The notes beneath the pieces were generated by a model. That model was not told the DNA's origin. It saw only the letters and a program-made list of their open reading frames with translations, and did no database searches. The translations under genes and the position numbers were made by a program. A DNA stretch of 64,000 nucleotides from Parendozoicomonas haliclonae (lineage in GTDB: Bacteria; Pseudomonadota; Gammaproteobacteria; Pseudomonadales; Endozoicomonadaceae): positions 62,001-126,000 of the forward strand of contig NZ_FWPT01000003.1 in NCBI RefSeq assembly GCF_900174585.1, read 5' to 3'. Positions 38,138 through 47,591 of this stretch are shown piece after piece; position 1 is the stretch's first letter; each line of letters begins with the position of its first letter.

Positions 38138-39037
38138 TTACCCACTTGGCCTTTCCCTGTCGCTCACGAGAGGCCTCCTGCGGCAAAAGTGGTGCCACAA
38201 CAGATAATCGAGCTTCAAATTTCTCACCAGTCTCTGCTGGCTTTCGCTGTATTCAGCGGGAGGCACAATATCACTGACAGAAATAACATCATTTGGTCCA
38301 TAAAACCGAGCCTGCGCTGCAATCAACTGATTCACATAAGCGAACGAATAAGGCTCCGCATGCCCACGGAGAAACACAGGATTGGTCAGCTTATGCATCA
38401 TGCCGGGGCAGGTCAGTTGTTTGGGGAGATGTTCCGCTTCAAAGTAATCAAGCTCTTCGGTCTCACCAACCGTCGCAGATCTCCCCATTCCCACATCCCG
38501 CCCCATATTCTCTGGAAGAACGGACGGCACGGAGCGGGATCTCGCTCGATACAATGCTGCCAGAGGATGAGTCGCCAACAGCGTGCCTCCCCCACCAACA
38601 CCCAGACTGCCATATCCAACCGTAAAGGCCAGACAACCCTGTAAACCGGCATAATTGGTACACGCACAAACGACTCCAGCCAGGCACCCGGCCGCACAAC
38701 ACAGCACGCAGCCCCCCAATGGAATCGACATCTTCTGCTGCAGCTCGGCACGATAACGCTGAACAAACAGCGGGCTTTGGGTAGGCAGCAGAGCCACCTG
38801 TCGGTCGGCAACACTCTGGAAATGACGCTCAAGTCTGGTCGGAGACGCCCTACCATTTGTCGATACCGGCTGCTGAGTAATCACCGGCCCCTGTTGCTCT
38901 TCATACCCTTGGCAGCCGTGCTGGATAGAATCCATAGAATGACTTCTTTGCAGCCTTGGAAAACCCACCATTTTTGGAGAACGACTCCCCCCAACCAACA
39001 AAACAGCGTTTACGCCACCTTCCAACCCTGAATTCAT
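38138..39037 (-). CDS. Unknown protein with a Cys/Gly-rich hydrophobic hairpin
   Basis: 299 aa from the ATG at 39037. A TTG at 39049 has a better-placed GGAG and may be the true start. Two closely spaced hydrophobic segments rich in Cys, Gly and Ala (GGCVLCCAAGCLAGVVCAC and LAFTVGYGSLGVGGGGTLLA, about residues 105-155) flank a short loop, and the rest is polar. Such a hairpin could insert into a membrane. No family recognised. It is the upstream gene of the minus-strand trio with the phosphatase and the ART-like protein. Confidence 0.5.
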   Translation of the reverse strand: MNSGLEGGVNAVLLVGGSRSPKMVGFPRLQRSHSMDSIQHGCQGYEEQQGPVITQQPVSTNGRASPTRLERHFQSVADRQVALLPTQSPLFVQRYRAELQQKMSIPLGGCVLCCAAGCLAGVVCACTNYAGLQGCLAFTVGYGSLGVGGGGTLLATHPLAALYRARSRSVPSVLPENMGRDVGMGRSATVGETEELDYFEAEHLPKQLTCPGMMHKLTNPVFLRGHAEPYSFAYVNQLIAAQARFYGPNDVISVSDIVPPAEYSESQQRLVRNLKLDYLLWHHFCRRRPLVSDRERPSG

Positions 39038-39186
39038 ACCATCAACCAAGACTTCTCCACTCCACCGCTTGGACAACCCCTCTCACCAAGCAGTGAAACA
39101 TTGGAGATACCTGCACTAACAACCTGCATGAAACATTGTGTTACTCTCAGCAGACTTGTTAAGGATGTTATCTGGCAGAGCCCTCC

Positions 39187-39777
39187 ATGCACGAAAACGA
39201 CAGCGATCTTTTCTTTAGCGAGATGTCTGATGTCAAACCCCTCGCCAAGACTCGCAACCTCGCAGAGACCGGCAATAAAAAGGAAAACACACCCGGCCAG
39301 CAGCTGCGTCGCGAAGCCGCGCAGGAAGAGTTGATAGACCCCAACCCTCTCTCTCTGGAACTGCGCAAACGGTTACAGCCCCACGACTTTCTGTTCTGGA
39401 AAGAGTCCGGGGTACAGGAAGGTGTCTGGAAAAAACTACGGCTTGGCAAATACGCAACCGATGCCCACCTTGCCCTTCATGTGCTGACCGTTAAGGAAGC
39501 CCGCCAACAACTGCATGAATTTCTGCAGGACTGCCGGGAACAGAATATCCGTACGGTACTTGTCGTTCATGGCCGTGGAGAAAATAGCGAACCGAAAGCC
39601 ACCATCAAAAGCTATACTCGCCAGTGGCTGGAAGAACATGACAATGTTCTTGCCTTTCATACCGCTCTTCGCCAGCACGGTGGCACCAGTGCAGTTTATG
39701 TACTGATCCGCAAAAATGAGGAGAAGCGCCTGCAGAACAGAGAACTCTTTGCACGACGCCGACCTGGTGTTTCCTGA
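39187..39777 (+). CDS. smrA: DNA endonuclease SmrA (Smr domain)
   Basis: 196 aa. The C-terminal Smr domain carries HLALHVLTVKEARQQLHEFL, then RTVLVVHGRGENSEPKATIKSYTRQWL (the H-G-R-G element) and HGGTSAVYVLIRKNEEKR. The N-terminus contains the short DVKPLAKTRNL conserved segment. Smr domains are nicking nucleases related to the MutS2 C-terminus. A stand-alone SmrA (YdaL-like) is common in gammaproteobacteria. It is monocistronic and divergent from the membrane-hairpin gene. Confidence 0.85.
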   Translation: MHENDSDLFFSEMSDVKPLAKTRNLAETGNKKENTPGQQLRREAAQEELIDPNPLSLELRKRLQPHDFLFWKESGVQEGVWKKLRLGKYATDAHLALHVLTVKEARQQLHEFLQDCREQNIRTVLVVHGRGENSEPKATIKSYTRQWLEEHDNVLAFHTALRQHGGTSAVYVLIRKNEEKRLQNRELFARRRPGVS

Positions 39778-39887
39778 TTAGACATACATATATGAAGCTT
39801 CGTACGTAGTTTCACTCCATGAAGGGTTGCATCTTCCTGCTGATCATGGAATATACGCCCCAAACCAACAACAGCTGAATCTTTGAT

Positions 39888-41030
39888 ATGACGAATACAG
39901 CTCCGCAACAGTCCACAGCCGGACATCTGTTACGATGGCTCATCGTGATCATGATGGTCTATCTGCTTCTGGTCGCGGTCGCAATGATTGGCAGTGGCTT
40001 CAAGTGGGCCTCTGGTGGTGCCGAAGGCGCCAAGCAAATTTTCGCCTTCGCCAGCAACCCCATCATGGGATTAGTGATGGGTGCCTTTGCTACGGCACTC
40101 GTGCAGTCATCCAGTACCGTAACCTCGGTTATTGTTGGCCTGGTGGCCGGCGGCCTGCCGGTTGCGACAGCCATACCGATGATTATGGGTGCCAATCTGG
40201 GAACCACGGTGACCAACACCTTGGTGAGTATGGGACACATTGGTAAGAAGAAAGAGTTCCGCCGCGCCTTTTCTGCTGCAACGGTACATGACTTCTTTAA
40301 CCTGATGGCTGTCGCCATTTTCCTGCCATTGGAGATATTTACCGGTTACCTGAGCAAAACCTCCGAATGGCTGTCCACGCATTTGGTTGGCGGCGAATCG
40401 ATGAGCATGAAAGGCTTTGATTTTATCAAGCCACTTACCAAGCCACTGGTTACCGTATTCAAGGATATGTTCGAGAGCCTGCCGGGCATCTGGGGCGGCG
40501 TAGCACTGGCTCTTCTGGGCCTGGCCTTTATCTTTGTCTCCATTATCGTCCTCGGCAAGATGCTCAAGGTACTGATGGTTGGCCGTGCGAAGATGATCCT
40601 GCACCGCGCTATTGGTCATGGTCCGATCACCGGCATTACCTCCGGCACCCTGATGACCATTGCCGTACAGTCCTCCTCTACCAGCACCAGCCTGATCGTA
40701 CCGCTGGCCGGTAACGGACTGTTCAAGCTGAAAGAGATCTATCCGTTTACCCTTGGTGCCAATATCGGTACCTGTGTGACGGCACTGCTGGCAGCAACAG
40801 CGGTTGAAGGTACCCACGCCATCTTTGCTCTACAGATAGCTTTGGTACATCTGGTCTTTAACGTGTCTGCCGTTATCGTGATTTATGGCATACCACAGCT
40901 GCGAGTTATCCCGATGATAACCGCCCGACGCTTCGCCCAGATGGCAAGCCGTCGTAAGTGGATCGTGTTTGCCTATGTGGCCGGTCTATTCTTTGTACTA
41001 CCTGCCGCATTGATTGCGATTACAGCATAA
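39888..41030 (+). CDS. Na/Pi symporter family protein (NptA-like)
   Basis: 380 aa with about 8-9 membrane helices in two inverted halves, each with the diagnostic Q-S-S-S signature: ALVQSSSTVTSVIVGLVAGGL (about 68-88) and IAVQSSSTSTSLIVPLAGNGL (about 260-280). Each is followed by an LGANLGTTVTNTL-like or LGANIGTCVTALL loop. It imports or, in many bacteria, exports phosphate using the sodium gradient. It is followed 12 nt later by a small coiled-coil gene, with which it probably forms an operon. Confidence 0.88.
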   Translation: MTNTAPQQSTAGHLLRWLIVIMMVYLLLVAVAMIGSGFKWASGGAEGAKQIFAFASNPIMGLVMGAFATALVQSSSTVTSVIVGLVAGGLPVATAIPMIMGANLGTTVTNTLVSMGHIGKKKEFRRAFSAATVHDFFNLMAVAIFLPLEIFTGYLSKTSEWLSTHLVGGESMSMKGFDFIKPLTKPLVTVFKDMFESLPGIWGGVALALLGLAFIFVSIIVLGKMLKVLMVGRAKMILHRAIGHGPITGITSGTLMTIAVQSSSTSTSLIVPLAGNGLFKLKEIYPFTLGANIGTCVTALLAATAVEGTHAIFALQIALVHLVFNVSAVIVIYGIPQLRVIPMITARRFAQMASRRKWIVFAYVAGLFFVLPAALIAITA

Positions 41031-41042
41031 AGGAGCGTTGCC

Positions 41043-41315
41043 ATGCCTCAGTCTCTTGAAGAATACAAAGCGCACCGGAAGGCGCTGAAGGCACAGATTA
41101 AAGAAACCCGCGCTCTGCTGGAGCAACTGGAAGCCGAGCTTGAAGAAGAGCGGCTGGAGATGGGTCACGAAGAGCTGGACCATCTGGAAGAGTATATGGA
41201 TAAGACCGGCCCGCACCTGGGCGATCTTAAAACCCTCGGCTCTGCTGCGATTTCCGACTTCCGCAAGTCTGTGAATGACTTTGCCAGCTGGGTATCCGGC
41301 TCTAAGAAGAAGTAA
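41043..41315 (+). CDS. Small coiled-coil protein downstream of the Na/Pi symporter
   Basis: 90 aa, with a Leu/Glu/Lys heptad pattern across about residues 10-50 (KAQIKETRALLEQLEAELEEER), then a second helix and a basic tail. It begins 12 nt after the symporter stop behind AAAGGAG. Function unknown; it may be a regulatory partner of the transporter. A strong terminator follows. Confidence 0.65.
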   Translation: MPQSLEEYKAHRKALKAQIKETRALLEQLEAELEEERLEMGHEELDHLEEYMDKTGPHLGDLKTLGSAAISDFRKSVNDFASWVSGSKKK

Positions 41316-41341
41316 AACCGGAAAGAGAAAAGCCGGGTAAC

Positions 41342-41379
41342 AAAAAAGCGCCATGATGATGTCATCATGGCGCTTTTTT
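41342..41379. terminator. Strong bidirectional terminator
   Basis: An 18-bp uninterrupted stem AAAAAAGCGCCATGATGA / TCATCATGGCGCTTTTTT with a 2-nt loop gives T-runs on both strands. It serves the symporter operon and the convergent 189-aa gene. Confidence 0.92.
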
Positions 41380-41419
41380 ATATGTCTTGTTTTTAACAGT
41401 TTGGTTTAAGCTATCGACC

Positions 41420-41989
41420 TTAGCTGATAGCTTCTTCTGCAGCAGCCGTCTTCACCATATCGTGGAAACGCGTAGTGATGGTGCTGGCGATATCCAGACG
41501 CTGGAACGTAGACAGTTCTTCCAGCTTGTCGATATCCAGCCAGTGCAGGTGAACGTACGGGGATTTGGCCTTGAATTCGCGCAGATCGCCTTTCTTGATC
41601 AGCGGCAGGAAGTTATCACGCTTACCCAGCACCTGGTCAAAAGCTTCTGACAGCGGCATGGTTTTGCCTTTACCGCCCTTCAGCGGCAGACGTACATAAA
41701 AACCGGTCTTGCCAAAGAGCTCACCCGGGAACATGAAAATACCGGATGGGCGAACAGCCTGTGGAGAAACAAAACTGAACGTGTCGTGCCAGGCATTCTG
41801 ATCAGGCATTACCTCGATCAGCTCGGCACCCTCTTCACCTGTGTAGTGCAGTTGGTAATTGCTATAGAGTTTGCAAACGCTGGCAGAGTAAACACAAAAG
41901 ATATTCTTCATCGACCGCATGTAGTCATAAGCTTTTCTGCGGTTCGCAATATGGCTTAGTTCCCACTTCAGTTCAGTATCATTTGTCAT
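41420..41989 (-). CDS. Unknown protein downstream of the rplT cluster
   Basis: 189 aa from the ATG at 41989; an open frame continues to 42034. It is soluble and mixed alpha/beta, with FPGELFGKTGFYVRLPLKGGKGKTMPLSEAFDQVL in the middle and YVHLHWLDIDKLEELSTFQRLDIASTI near the end. No family recognised. It is on the same strand as rplT but separated from it by a terminator and about 200 bp. Confidence 0.55.
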   Translation of the reverse strand: MTNDTELKWELSHIANRRKAYDYMRSMKNIFCVYSASVCKLYSNYQLHYTGEEGAELIEVMPDQNAWHDTFSFVSPQAVRPSGIFMFPGELFGKTGFYVRLPLKGGKGKTMPLSEAFDQVLGKRDNFLPLIKKGDLREFKAKSPYVHLHWLDIDKLEELSTFQRLDIASTITTRFHDMVKTAAAEEAIS

Positions 41990-42187
41990 TCTTTTTGCCG
42001 ACTCCCTCTGGATAACTTCCATCTCAACAGGCAACGCCTGTCACACCAGAACGCACACCAGAAATCAGAAAATAATTTGTGCGTAAGATTACCAAGCAAC
42101 GCACCAAAATACTGCAAAGAAATTGTAAATTGTGACGCGGTACGTCAGCCAGAGTTATCTTCTGACAAATACTGACAACTGCGACAC

Positions 42188-42217
42188 AAAAAAGGCCCCC
42201 GCAAGGGAGCCTTTTTT
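42188..42217 (-). terminator. Terminator after rplT
   Basis: A hairpin AAAAAAGGCcccc-GCAA-gggaGCCTTTTTT (mostly paired arms) has T-runs on both strands, 42 nt after the rplT stop. It marks the end of the thrS-infC-rpmI-rplT transcript, which in many relatives continues into pheST. Confidence 0.85.
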
Positions 42218-42258
42218 ATCTAGCAACAAATCAGACTGGCTGTAAAAGCCGCTTCCGA

Positions 42259-42615
42259 TTAAGCCAGAGCCGCCTTAGCGGTAGCCACGATAGCAGCGAA
42301 AGCCGCTTTTTCGTGAACTGCCAGGTCAGCCATAACCTTACGGTCGATCTCAACGTTAGCCTTCTTCAGACCAGCGATCAGACGGCTGTAAGACATACCG
42401 TTCATGCGGGCACCAGCGTTGATACGGGCGATCCACAGTGCACGGAACTGACGCTTCTTCTGACGACGGTCACGGTACGCGTACTGACCAGCTTTGGTTA
42501 CAGCCTGCTTGGCAACACGGAATACACGGGAACGTGCACCGTAGTAGCCTTTAGCCAGCTTGAGAACCTTTTTGTGACGACGACGGGCAACAACCCCACG
42601 CTTAACACGAGCCAT
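42259..42615 (-). CDS. rplT: 50S ribosomal protein L20
   Basis: 118 aa, standard length. It starts [30 protein letters not shown] and includes [21 protein letters not shown]20 is an early-assembly 23S rRNA binder and, in enterics, the translational repressor of rpmI-rplT. It is 26 nt downstream of rpmI. Confidence 0.98.
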   Translation of the reverse strand: MARVKRGVVARRRHKKVLKLAKGYYGARSRVFRVAKQAVTKAGQYAYRDRRQKKRQFRALWIARINAGARMNGMSYSRLIAGLKKANVEIDRKVMADLAVHEKAAFAAIVATAKAALA

Positions 42616-42641
42616 TTTCTATCTCCTAAACCCAGTCTGAA

Positions 42642-42836
42642 TTAACGTACGCGCAGCATGCGTTCTACCAGCGGCTTGTCCGCAGCGCACACCTGAGAGG
42701 TGCCACGCAGCTGACGCTTACGCTTGGTAGTCATTTTGGTCAGGATGTGGCTCTTGAAAGCGCTCTTGCGCTTGAAGCCGCTTGCAGTCTTCTTGAAGCG
42801 CTTGGCAGCGCCAGACTTAGTCTTCATCTTTGGCAT
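42642..42836 (-). CDS. rpmI: 50S ribosomal protein L35
   Basis: 64 aa from the ATG at 42836 ([21 protein letters not shown]), the normal L35 start and length. The open frame upstream is not used. It is very basic and lies between infC and rplT as usual. Confidence 0.98.
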   Translation of the reverse strand: MPKMKTKSGAAKRFKKTASGFKRKSAFKSHILTKMTTKRKRQLRGTSQVCAADKPLVERMLRVR

Positions 42837-42969
42837 GATTTGACTCCGCATTCCAGGGCCCGGCCTGAGTATCAATGCCGACTCAGGTTAGGCAGCTTAA
42901 AAATATCAGAAGAAATCTTCTGTCTTCGATGAAAGCCAGTAAACCGGCCCTCATAGAAACAAAGAAAAA

Positions 42970-43515
42970 TTACTTCTTCTTCTTAGGGGCAATAACCATG
43001 ATGAGCTGGCGACCTTCCATCTTTGGACGCTGTTCAACAGTGCCCAGTTCTTCGAGGTCTTTCTCAACCCGGTTGAGCAGTTGCATGCCCAGTTCCTGGT
43101 GAGCCATCTCACGACCACGATACCGCAGGGATATCTTGGCCTTATTGCCTTCTTCAAGGAAACGTACCAGGTTGCGTAGTTTTACCTGGTAATCCCCTTC
43201 CTCAGTACCAGGACGGAATTTGATTTCCTTCACCTGGGTCTGAACCTGCTTCTTCTTCGCAGCCGCTTTCTGCTTCTTGTCTTCGTAGAGGTGCTTACCA
43301 TAGTCCATGATCTTACAGACCGGTGGAACTGCGGTGGCATTAATCTCTACCAGATCAAGCTGAGCTTCCAACGCTTGATCAAGAGCTTCCCTCAGCGGAA
43401 CGACACCGACCATTTCGCCGTCGGCAGCAATCAGGCGTACTTCTTGAGCACGAATGTTTTGATTGATAGGGGGCGCTGCCACCTGCCGACGATCCCGCGG
43501 ATTCGAACGTTTGAT
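42970..43515 (-). CDS. infC: Translation initiation factor IF-3, apparently starting at AUC
   Basis: 181 aa if started at the ATC at 43515. N-domain [19 protein letters not shown], linker [32 protein letters not shown], and the C-domain ends with [19 protein letters not shown] and [17 protein letters not shown]. No ATG or GTG upstream of the conserved N-terminus fits except an internal GTG at 43482, which would remove 11 residues and has no Shine-Dalgarno. The ATC has a perfect AGGAG 8 nt upstream and gives [11 protein letters not shown], similar to the N-terminus of pseudomonad IF-3. IF-3 rejects non-AUG starts, the basis of autoregulation at the AUU start in E. coli. Confidence 0.9.
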   Translation of the reverse strand: MKRSNPRDRRQVAAPPINQNIRAQEVRLIAADGEMVGVVPLREALDQALEAQLDLVEINATAVPPVCKIMDYGKHLYEDKKQKAAAKKKQVQTQVKEIKFRPGTEEGDYQVKLRNLVRFLEEGNKAKISLRYRGREMAHQELGMQLLNRVEKDLEELGTVEQRPKMEGRQLIMVIAPKKKK

Positions 43516-43528
43516 TGCGAATTCTCCT
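43513..43528 (-). promoter_or_regulatory. infC ribosome-binding site with near-cognate AUC start
   Basis: Minus strand: AGGAG at 43528-43524, an 8-nt spacer, then ATC at 43515-43513. The next in-frame codons read AAA CGT TCG AAT. A strong Shine-Dalgarno paired with a non-AUG codon is the arrangement expected for IF-3 feedback control. Confidence 0.7.
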
Positions 43529-43567
43529 GTTTAGCCTAAAAAGTTACTGAATCGTAAGACCTGCAGA

Positions 43568-45505
43568 TTATGCGGTCTTACCAGCTTCAGAACGGCTGCG
43601 TTGTTTAATCTCTGCTGCCAGCATGTTCTGGAATTCATCCAGGGTCATAACACCGAGGTCTTCACCAGAACGGGTGCGAACAGCAACAGAGTTGGATTCC
43701 ATTTCCTTATCACCGGTTACTAACAGATAAGGTACCCGGTCTAAGGTATGCTGGCGGATTTTAAAGCCGATCTTCTCGTTTCTCAAGTCCGCTTTTACTC
43801 GGAAACCACTGTTTTTCAAGCTTTCTTCTACATTTTTTACGTAGTCAGCCTGAGCATCGGTAATATTCATGACCGCAACCTGTACCGGCGCCAGCCATGC
43901 AGGGAACCTGCCCTCGAAGTGTTCGATCAGAATACCGATAAAGCGCTCGAACGACCCCAGTGTCGCACGGTGCAGCATAACCGGTGTTTTCCGCTCGCCA
44001 CTCTCATCAACATACTCGGCACCCAGACGACCCGGCATGGAGAAGTCCACCTGAATGGTTCCGCACTGCCAGACACGACCGATACAGTCTTTCAGGGAGA
44101 ATTCCACCTTAGGACCGTAGAACGCGCCTTCACCTGGCAGCTCTTCCCATGGAAGGCCCGCAGCATCCAGAGCTTCAGCCAAGGCCTTTTCGGCCTTGTC
44201 CCAGATTTCATCTGAGCCTACGCGCTGTTCTGGACGGGTAGAGAGTTTGTAGATCAGGCTGTCTTTTTCAAAGCCGAAGTCAGCGTAAACATCATGCAGG
44301 AAGTCGATAAAATCGGAGACTTCTGACTGAATCTGATCTTCGGTACAGAAGATATGGCCGTCATCCTGGGTAAATCCACGTACCCGCATAATGCCGTGCA
44401 AAGAACCGGAGGCCTCATTACGGTGACAGGAGCCGAATTCTGCCATACGCAGTGGCAGATCACGGTAGCTGCGCAGCCCCTGGTTGAAGATCTGTACGTG
44501 GCATGGGCAGTTCATCGGCTTGACCGCCATCACCCGCTCATCACTCTTCAGGGTGAACATGCCTTCGCCAAACTTGGAAGCGTGGCCGGACTTTTCCCAC
44601 AGAGAGATATCAACAATGGAAGGGGTCTTCACTTCCACATAGTTGCTTTCATGCTGCTTGCGGCGCATGTACTGTTCCAGCGCCTGATAAATGCTCCAGC
44701 CATTTGGATGCCAGAACACCATACCCGGAGCCTCTTCCTGCATGTGGAACAGATCCAGTTTCTTGCCGATCTTGCGATGGTCACGCTTTTCGGCTTCTTC
44801 CAGACGGTGCAGGTAAGCTTTCAGCTCTTTCTTGTCTGCCCAGGCAGTGCCATAAACACGGGTCAGCATCTCGTTCTTGGAGTCACCACGCCAGTAGGCA
44901 CCGGCCACACGCATCAGCTTGAAGACTTTCAGCTTACCGGTGGATGGTACGTGCGGGCCACGACACAGGTCTTTCCAGTCACCCTGCTGGTAAACAGAAA
45001 TCTCTTCGCCTTCCGGCAGATCCTTGATGATCTCGACCTTGTACTTCTCGCCCATAGCATCGAATTCGGCGATAGCGTCTTCACGGGACATCACCACACG
45101 CTTGATCGGGGCATCTTCCTTGGTCAGCTCTTCCATACGCTTTTCGATACGGGCGAGGTCTTCCATATTGAAGGCGCGCTCATAGGAGAAGTCGTAATAA
45201 AAGCCATCTTCAATCACCGGACCAATAGTTACCTGCGCACCAGGGAATAGATCCTGGGTCGCTTGAGCCAGCAGGTGAGCGGTGGAGTGACGGATCACTT
45301 CCAGACCGTCTGCATCACGGGTGGTGATAATGCTCAGGTTGGCATCATTCTCGATAATAAAGCTGGCATCCACCATCTCATCATTAACGCGACCAGCGAG
45401 AGTGGCTTTGGCCAGACCTGGGCCAATATCCTGGGCAACTTCGAGAACGGAAACAGACTGGGCAAACTCGCGCTTGCTGCCGTCAGGCAGAGTAATAACA
45501 GGCAT
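43568..45505 (-). CDS. thrS: Threonine-tRNA ligase
   Basis: 645 aa from the ATG at 45505 ([14 protein letters not shown]), matching family starts. TGS domain about 1-61, editing domain with [10 protein letters not shown] (about 70-80), class II catalytic core with [10 protein letters not shown] and [13 protein letters not shown]-like motif 2 ([15 protein letters not shown]), and a C-terminal anticodon-binding domain [16 protein letters not shown]. It lies 52 nt upstream of infC in the expected order. The 413-bp region upstream contains a hairpin that could belong to its leader. Confidence 0.97.
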   Translation of the reverse strand: MPVITLPDGSKREFAQSVSVLEVAQDIGPGLAKATLAGRVNDEMVDASFIIENDANLSIITTRDADGLEVIRHSTAHLLAQATQDLFPGAQVTIGPVIEDGFYYDFSYERAFNMEDLARIEKRMEELTKEDAPIKRVVMSREDAIAEFDAMGEKYKVEIIKDLPEGEEISVYQQGDWKDLCRGPHVPSTGKLKVFKLMRVAGAYWRGDSKNEMLTRVYGTAWADKKELKAYLHRLEEAEKRDHRKIGKKLDLFHMQEEAPGMVFWHPNGWSIYQALEQYMRRKQHESNYVEVKTPSIVDISLWEKSGHASKFGEGMFTLKSDERVMAVKPMNCPCHVQIFNQGLRSYRDLPLRMAEFGSCHRNEASGSLHGIMRVRGFTQDDGHIFCTEDQIQSEVSDFIDFLHDVYADFGFEKDSLIYKLSTRPEQRVGSDEIWDKAEKALAEALDAAGLPWEELPGEGAFYGPKVEFSLKDCIGRVWQCGTIQVDFSMPGRLGAEYVDESGERKTPVMLHRATLGSFERFIGILIEHFEGRFPAWLAPVQVAVMNITDAQADYVKNVEESLKNSGFRVKADLRNEKIGFKIRQHTLDRVPYLLVTGDKEMESNSVAVRTRSGEDLGVMTLDEFQNMLAAEIKQRSRSEAGKTA

Positions 45506-45918
45506 GTTGAAATGTACCTTCAATCTTTCAGTGGCAATCCAGACCAGGGACTGCATGGGTAAGCAGGATCAGACCATACCAGAGGCTGCCTGCATCAGAC
45601 TGCACACCTACAGTTGTGTGCCAGCCAATTGGTTAATGATAACGCTCTGACACACGCCCCGCCAGCCCACACCGACGCTTTATCAAGACGAAAAGCGTTA
45701 CCAAGTGTAGGTCGCGCCTGTTTTTTCCACCGGGTTTTGTAACTGCCAGCCGGCAGGCACCGGTTAACCCTGCAAGAACTCAGAACTTATCTATTCTTAC
45801 CCACCGGTATCTGACAGGGATTTCACCCATAGACCAGTGAAGGAGACAAGCGCTGCGCAGGGTCTTCGCAAGCCTTGCAGCCATCGCAAGACCATTGAAG
45901 AGGAATAAAGGGAACATC
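45506..45918. other. Divergent control region of thrS and the 513-aa-frame exported-protein gene
   Basis: 413 bp without a gene. On the thrS side there is a hairpin GCACAC-N8-GTGTGC (45602-45621), about 100 nt upstream of the ATG, which could be part of an autoregulatory thrS leader. The right end carries the AAAGGGAAC ribosome-binding site of the exported-protein gene. Nothing else was recognised. Confidence 0.35.
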
Positions 45919-47436
45919 ATGAGCGTGTTAAAAAAATCACGAGTGTGGATTGCGCCCCTGTCCGTGCTGGCAGCACTGGCCTGGCAGAGCCCAACCCTTC
46001 TGGCGGATGATTCTGCCGAGGTGACCAGTAAAGGCGTAGCCCTGAGCGCCGACGCCAATGGCGACCTGCGCCTGCGTATTGATGACTCGCTCCTGAAGAA
46101 TGCTCCGGACGATCTCCATAACGCTCTGCTGGAAGTGATCCACAACAATGAAACCTATCGGCAGAAGCCCGGCCTGGTAGGCTCGGACGGCAAGGCTCAC
46201 TATGTTGTGCGTCTCGGGCGCGAAGAAGCCGGCACAGAGCTGGAGCTGAAGCCCGTGTCTCCGGAGACTCCGGCGACCGAACTGGCCTCCATGCTGGCCA
46301 CCAGCTTCGGCACCCTGATCACTCTCAGCGTGGCTGACACGTTTTACAACGCGAAATCCGGCAATCACTTCGCCGTGGGCTCTCAACCTAAAGACAATCT
46401 GCTGACCGACTTTTTCCGTAACCATGTGCGACAGTCGGTGCTGATCTCCTCCATGGCCAACGGCGATGTCATAACATCCGCAGGACAATCCCTGTTGCCG
46501 AAAAATACCACCGGCCGTACCAACTGGGATGAGACTCTGCCGTATCTGGGTTCAGCTGCGGCAACCGGCGCTCTGTCTTTTGGCCTGCACTCCAACAAGA
46601 CGGCCTGGTTTAACAAGCCATCACTGGATGACAACATTGGCCTTTACCATGCCAGCGCCACCACCACAGCACTGGCCACCGCACTGCGCAAAATTAATGA
46701 ATCGGCACTGAACGACCTCAGCGATCTGGATGAACGCACGGTTTCCCATGCGGCCCGTGCCGCCACAGTGATCGAAAGTGCAGCCGTGATGGCGATCGCC
46801 AATGCAGCCTTTGGCTCCGGTCCGGCAGCCGGAAACGGTAAAAGCTGGATCAACAGTGTTATCCCCAACTCCATGGCGATCACTCTGACCTATACCGTTC
46901 GGGACCTCGCCTCTGAGCTGTCAGCAGATATTCTTGGCGATAGCATTATGGGCGACTTTGCTGCTGCCGGAGCGATGACTGCGGGCGCAGGGCTTATGCA
47001 CCTGTGGGCCAACTATACCGGCCACCCTCTGGATGTGACCGCCATGAACTATCAGTCCACCGTCGGCTTTCTCGCCGGTGAGGCAGCCGGTGTCAGCATT
47101 GGTTTTGGTCTGCAAAATCTGATCAATGAAAAGATGGAAGGTCAGTCTCAAGACAAGGTGCGTATGGCACGCCTGGGCTCTGCTGCTGCCCTCAGTTTTG
47201 CTATGAAGGTCGCAGCATCGCAGGTGGGTTTTGGCCCTGTTGCAAAAATCCTGAACCCTATGGCCGATGGTGTCATCATCACCAACACACTGGATGCGAT
47301 GCTGACCGTCAAGGACCTGGTGGTTGAACCATGGATTGTCAAACCACTGATGCAGTGGTCCGGCATGGAAAAGGATCAAACCCCAAGCATGCGTCTTGAG
47401 TCGTCTTCTATCCGCAGACCACTGCTGGATGTTTGA
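45919..47436 (+). CDS. Exported protein of unknown function with Ala/Gly-rich segments
   Basis: 505 aa from the ATG at 45919, chosen for the AAAGGGAAC 4-6 nt upstream; the open frame starts at 45895. Signal peptide core VWIAPLSVLAALAWQSPTLLA, cleavage near residue 29. The mature protein has several moderately hydrophobic Ala/Gly/Thr-rich stretches (ASMLATSFGTLITLSVADTF, AAATGALSFGLHS, AAGAMTAGAGLMHLWANYTG, SAAALSFAMKVAASQVGFGP) that could be membrane or membrane-interacting helices. No family recognised. It is transcribed alone. Confidence 0.6.
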   Translation: MSVLKKSRVWIAPLSVLAALAWQSPTLLADDSAEVTSKGVALSADANGDLRLRIDDSLLKNAPDDLHNALLEVIHNNETYRQKPGLVGSDGKAHYVVRLGREEAGTELELKPVSPETPATELASMLATSFGTLITLSVADTFYNAKSGNHFAVGSQPKDNLLTDFFRNHVRQSVLISSMANGDVITSAGQSLLPKNTTGRTNWDETLPYLGSAAATGALSFGLHSNKTAWFNKPSLDDNIGLYHASATTTALATALRKINESALNDLSDLDERTVSHAARAATVIESAAVMAIANAAFGSGPAAGNGKSWINSVIPNSMAITLTYTVRDLASELSADILGDSIMGDFAAAGAMTAGAGLMHLWANYTGHPLDVTAMNYQSTVGFLAGEAAGVSIGFGLQNLINEKMEGQSQDKVRMARLGSAAALSFAMKVAASQVGFGPVAKILNPMADGVIITNTLDAMLTVKDLVVEPWIVKPLMQWSGMEKDQTPSMRLESSSIRRPLLDV

Positions 47437-47465
47437 TTGAACCATAAGACACAGCTGTGATACAT

Positions 47466-47490
47466 GCCGGTACAGATTCGCTGTGCCGGC
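47466..47490 (+). terminator. GC-rich hairpin after the exported-protein gene
   Basis: GCCGGTACAG-ATTCG-CTGTGCCGGC: a 10-bp stem with one mismatch, followed by CTCTCTCTC rather than a T-run. It could be a weak terminator or an mRNA 3'-end stabiliser. Confidence 0.45.
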
Positions 47491-47591
47491 CTCTCTCTCA
47501 ACAACTAACGCGATAGGCAAAGCCCCGATATCCGTCGATAGGATATCTGATAGAATGGGAGTTTTTGCGCTTACCGGGTATCACAAACGGA

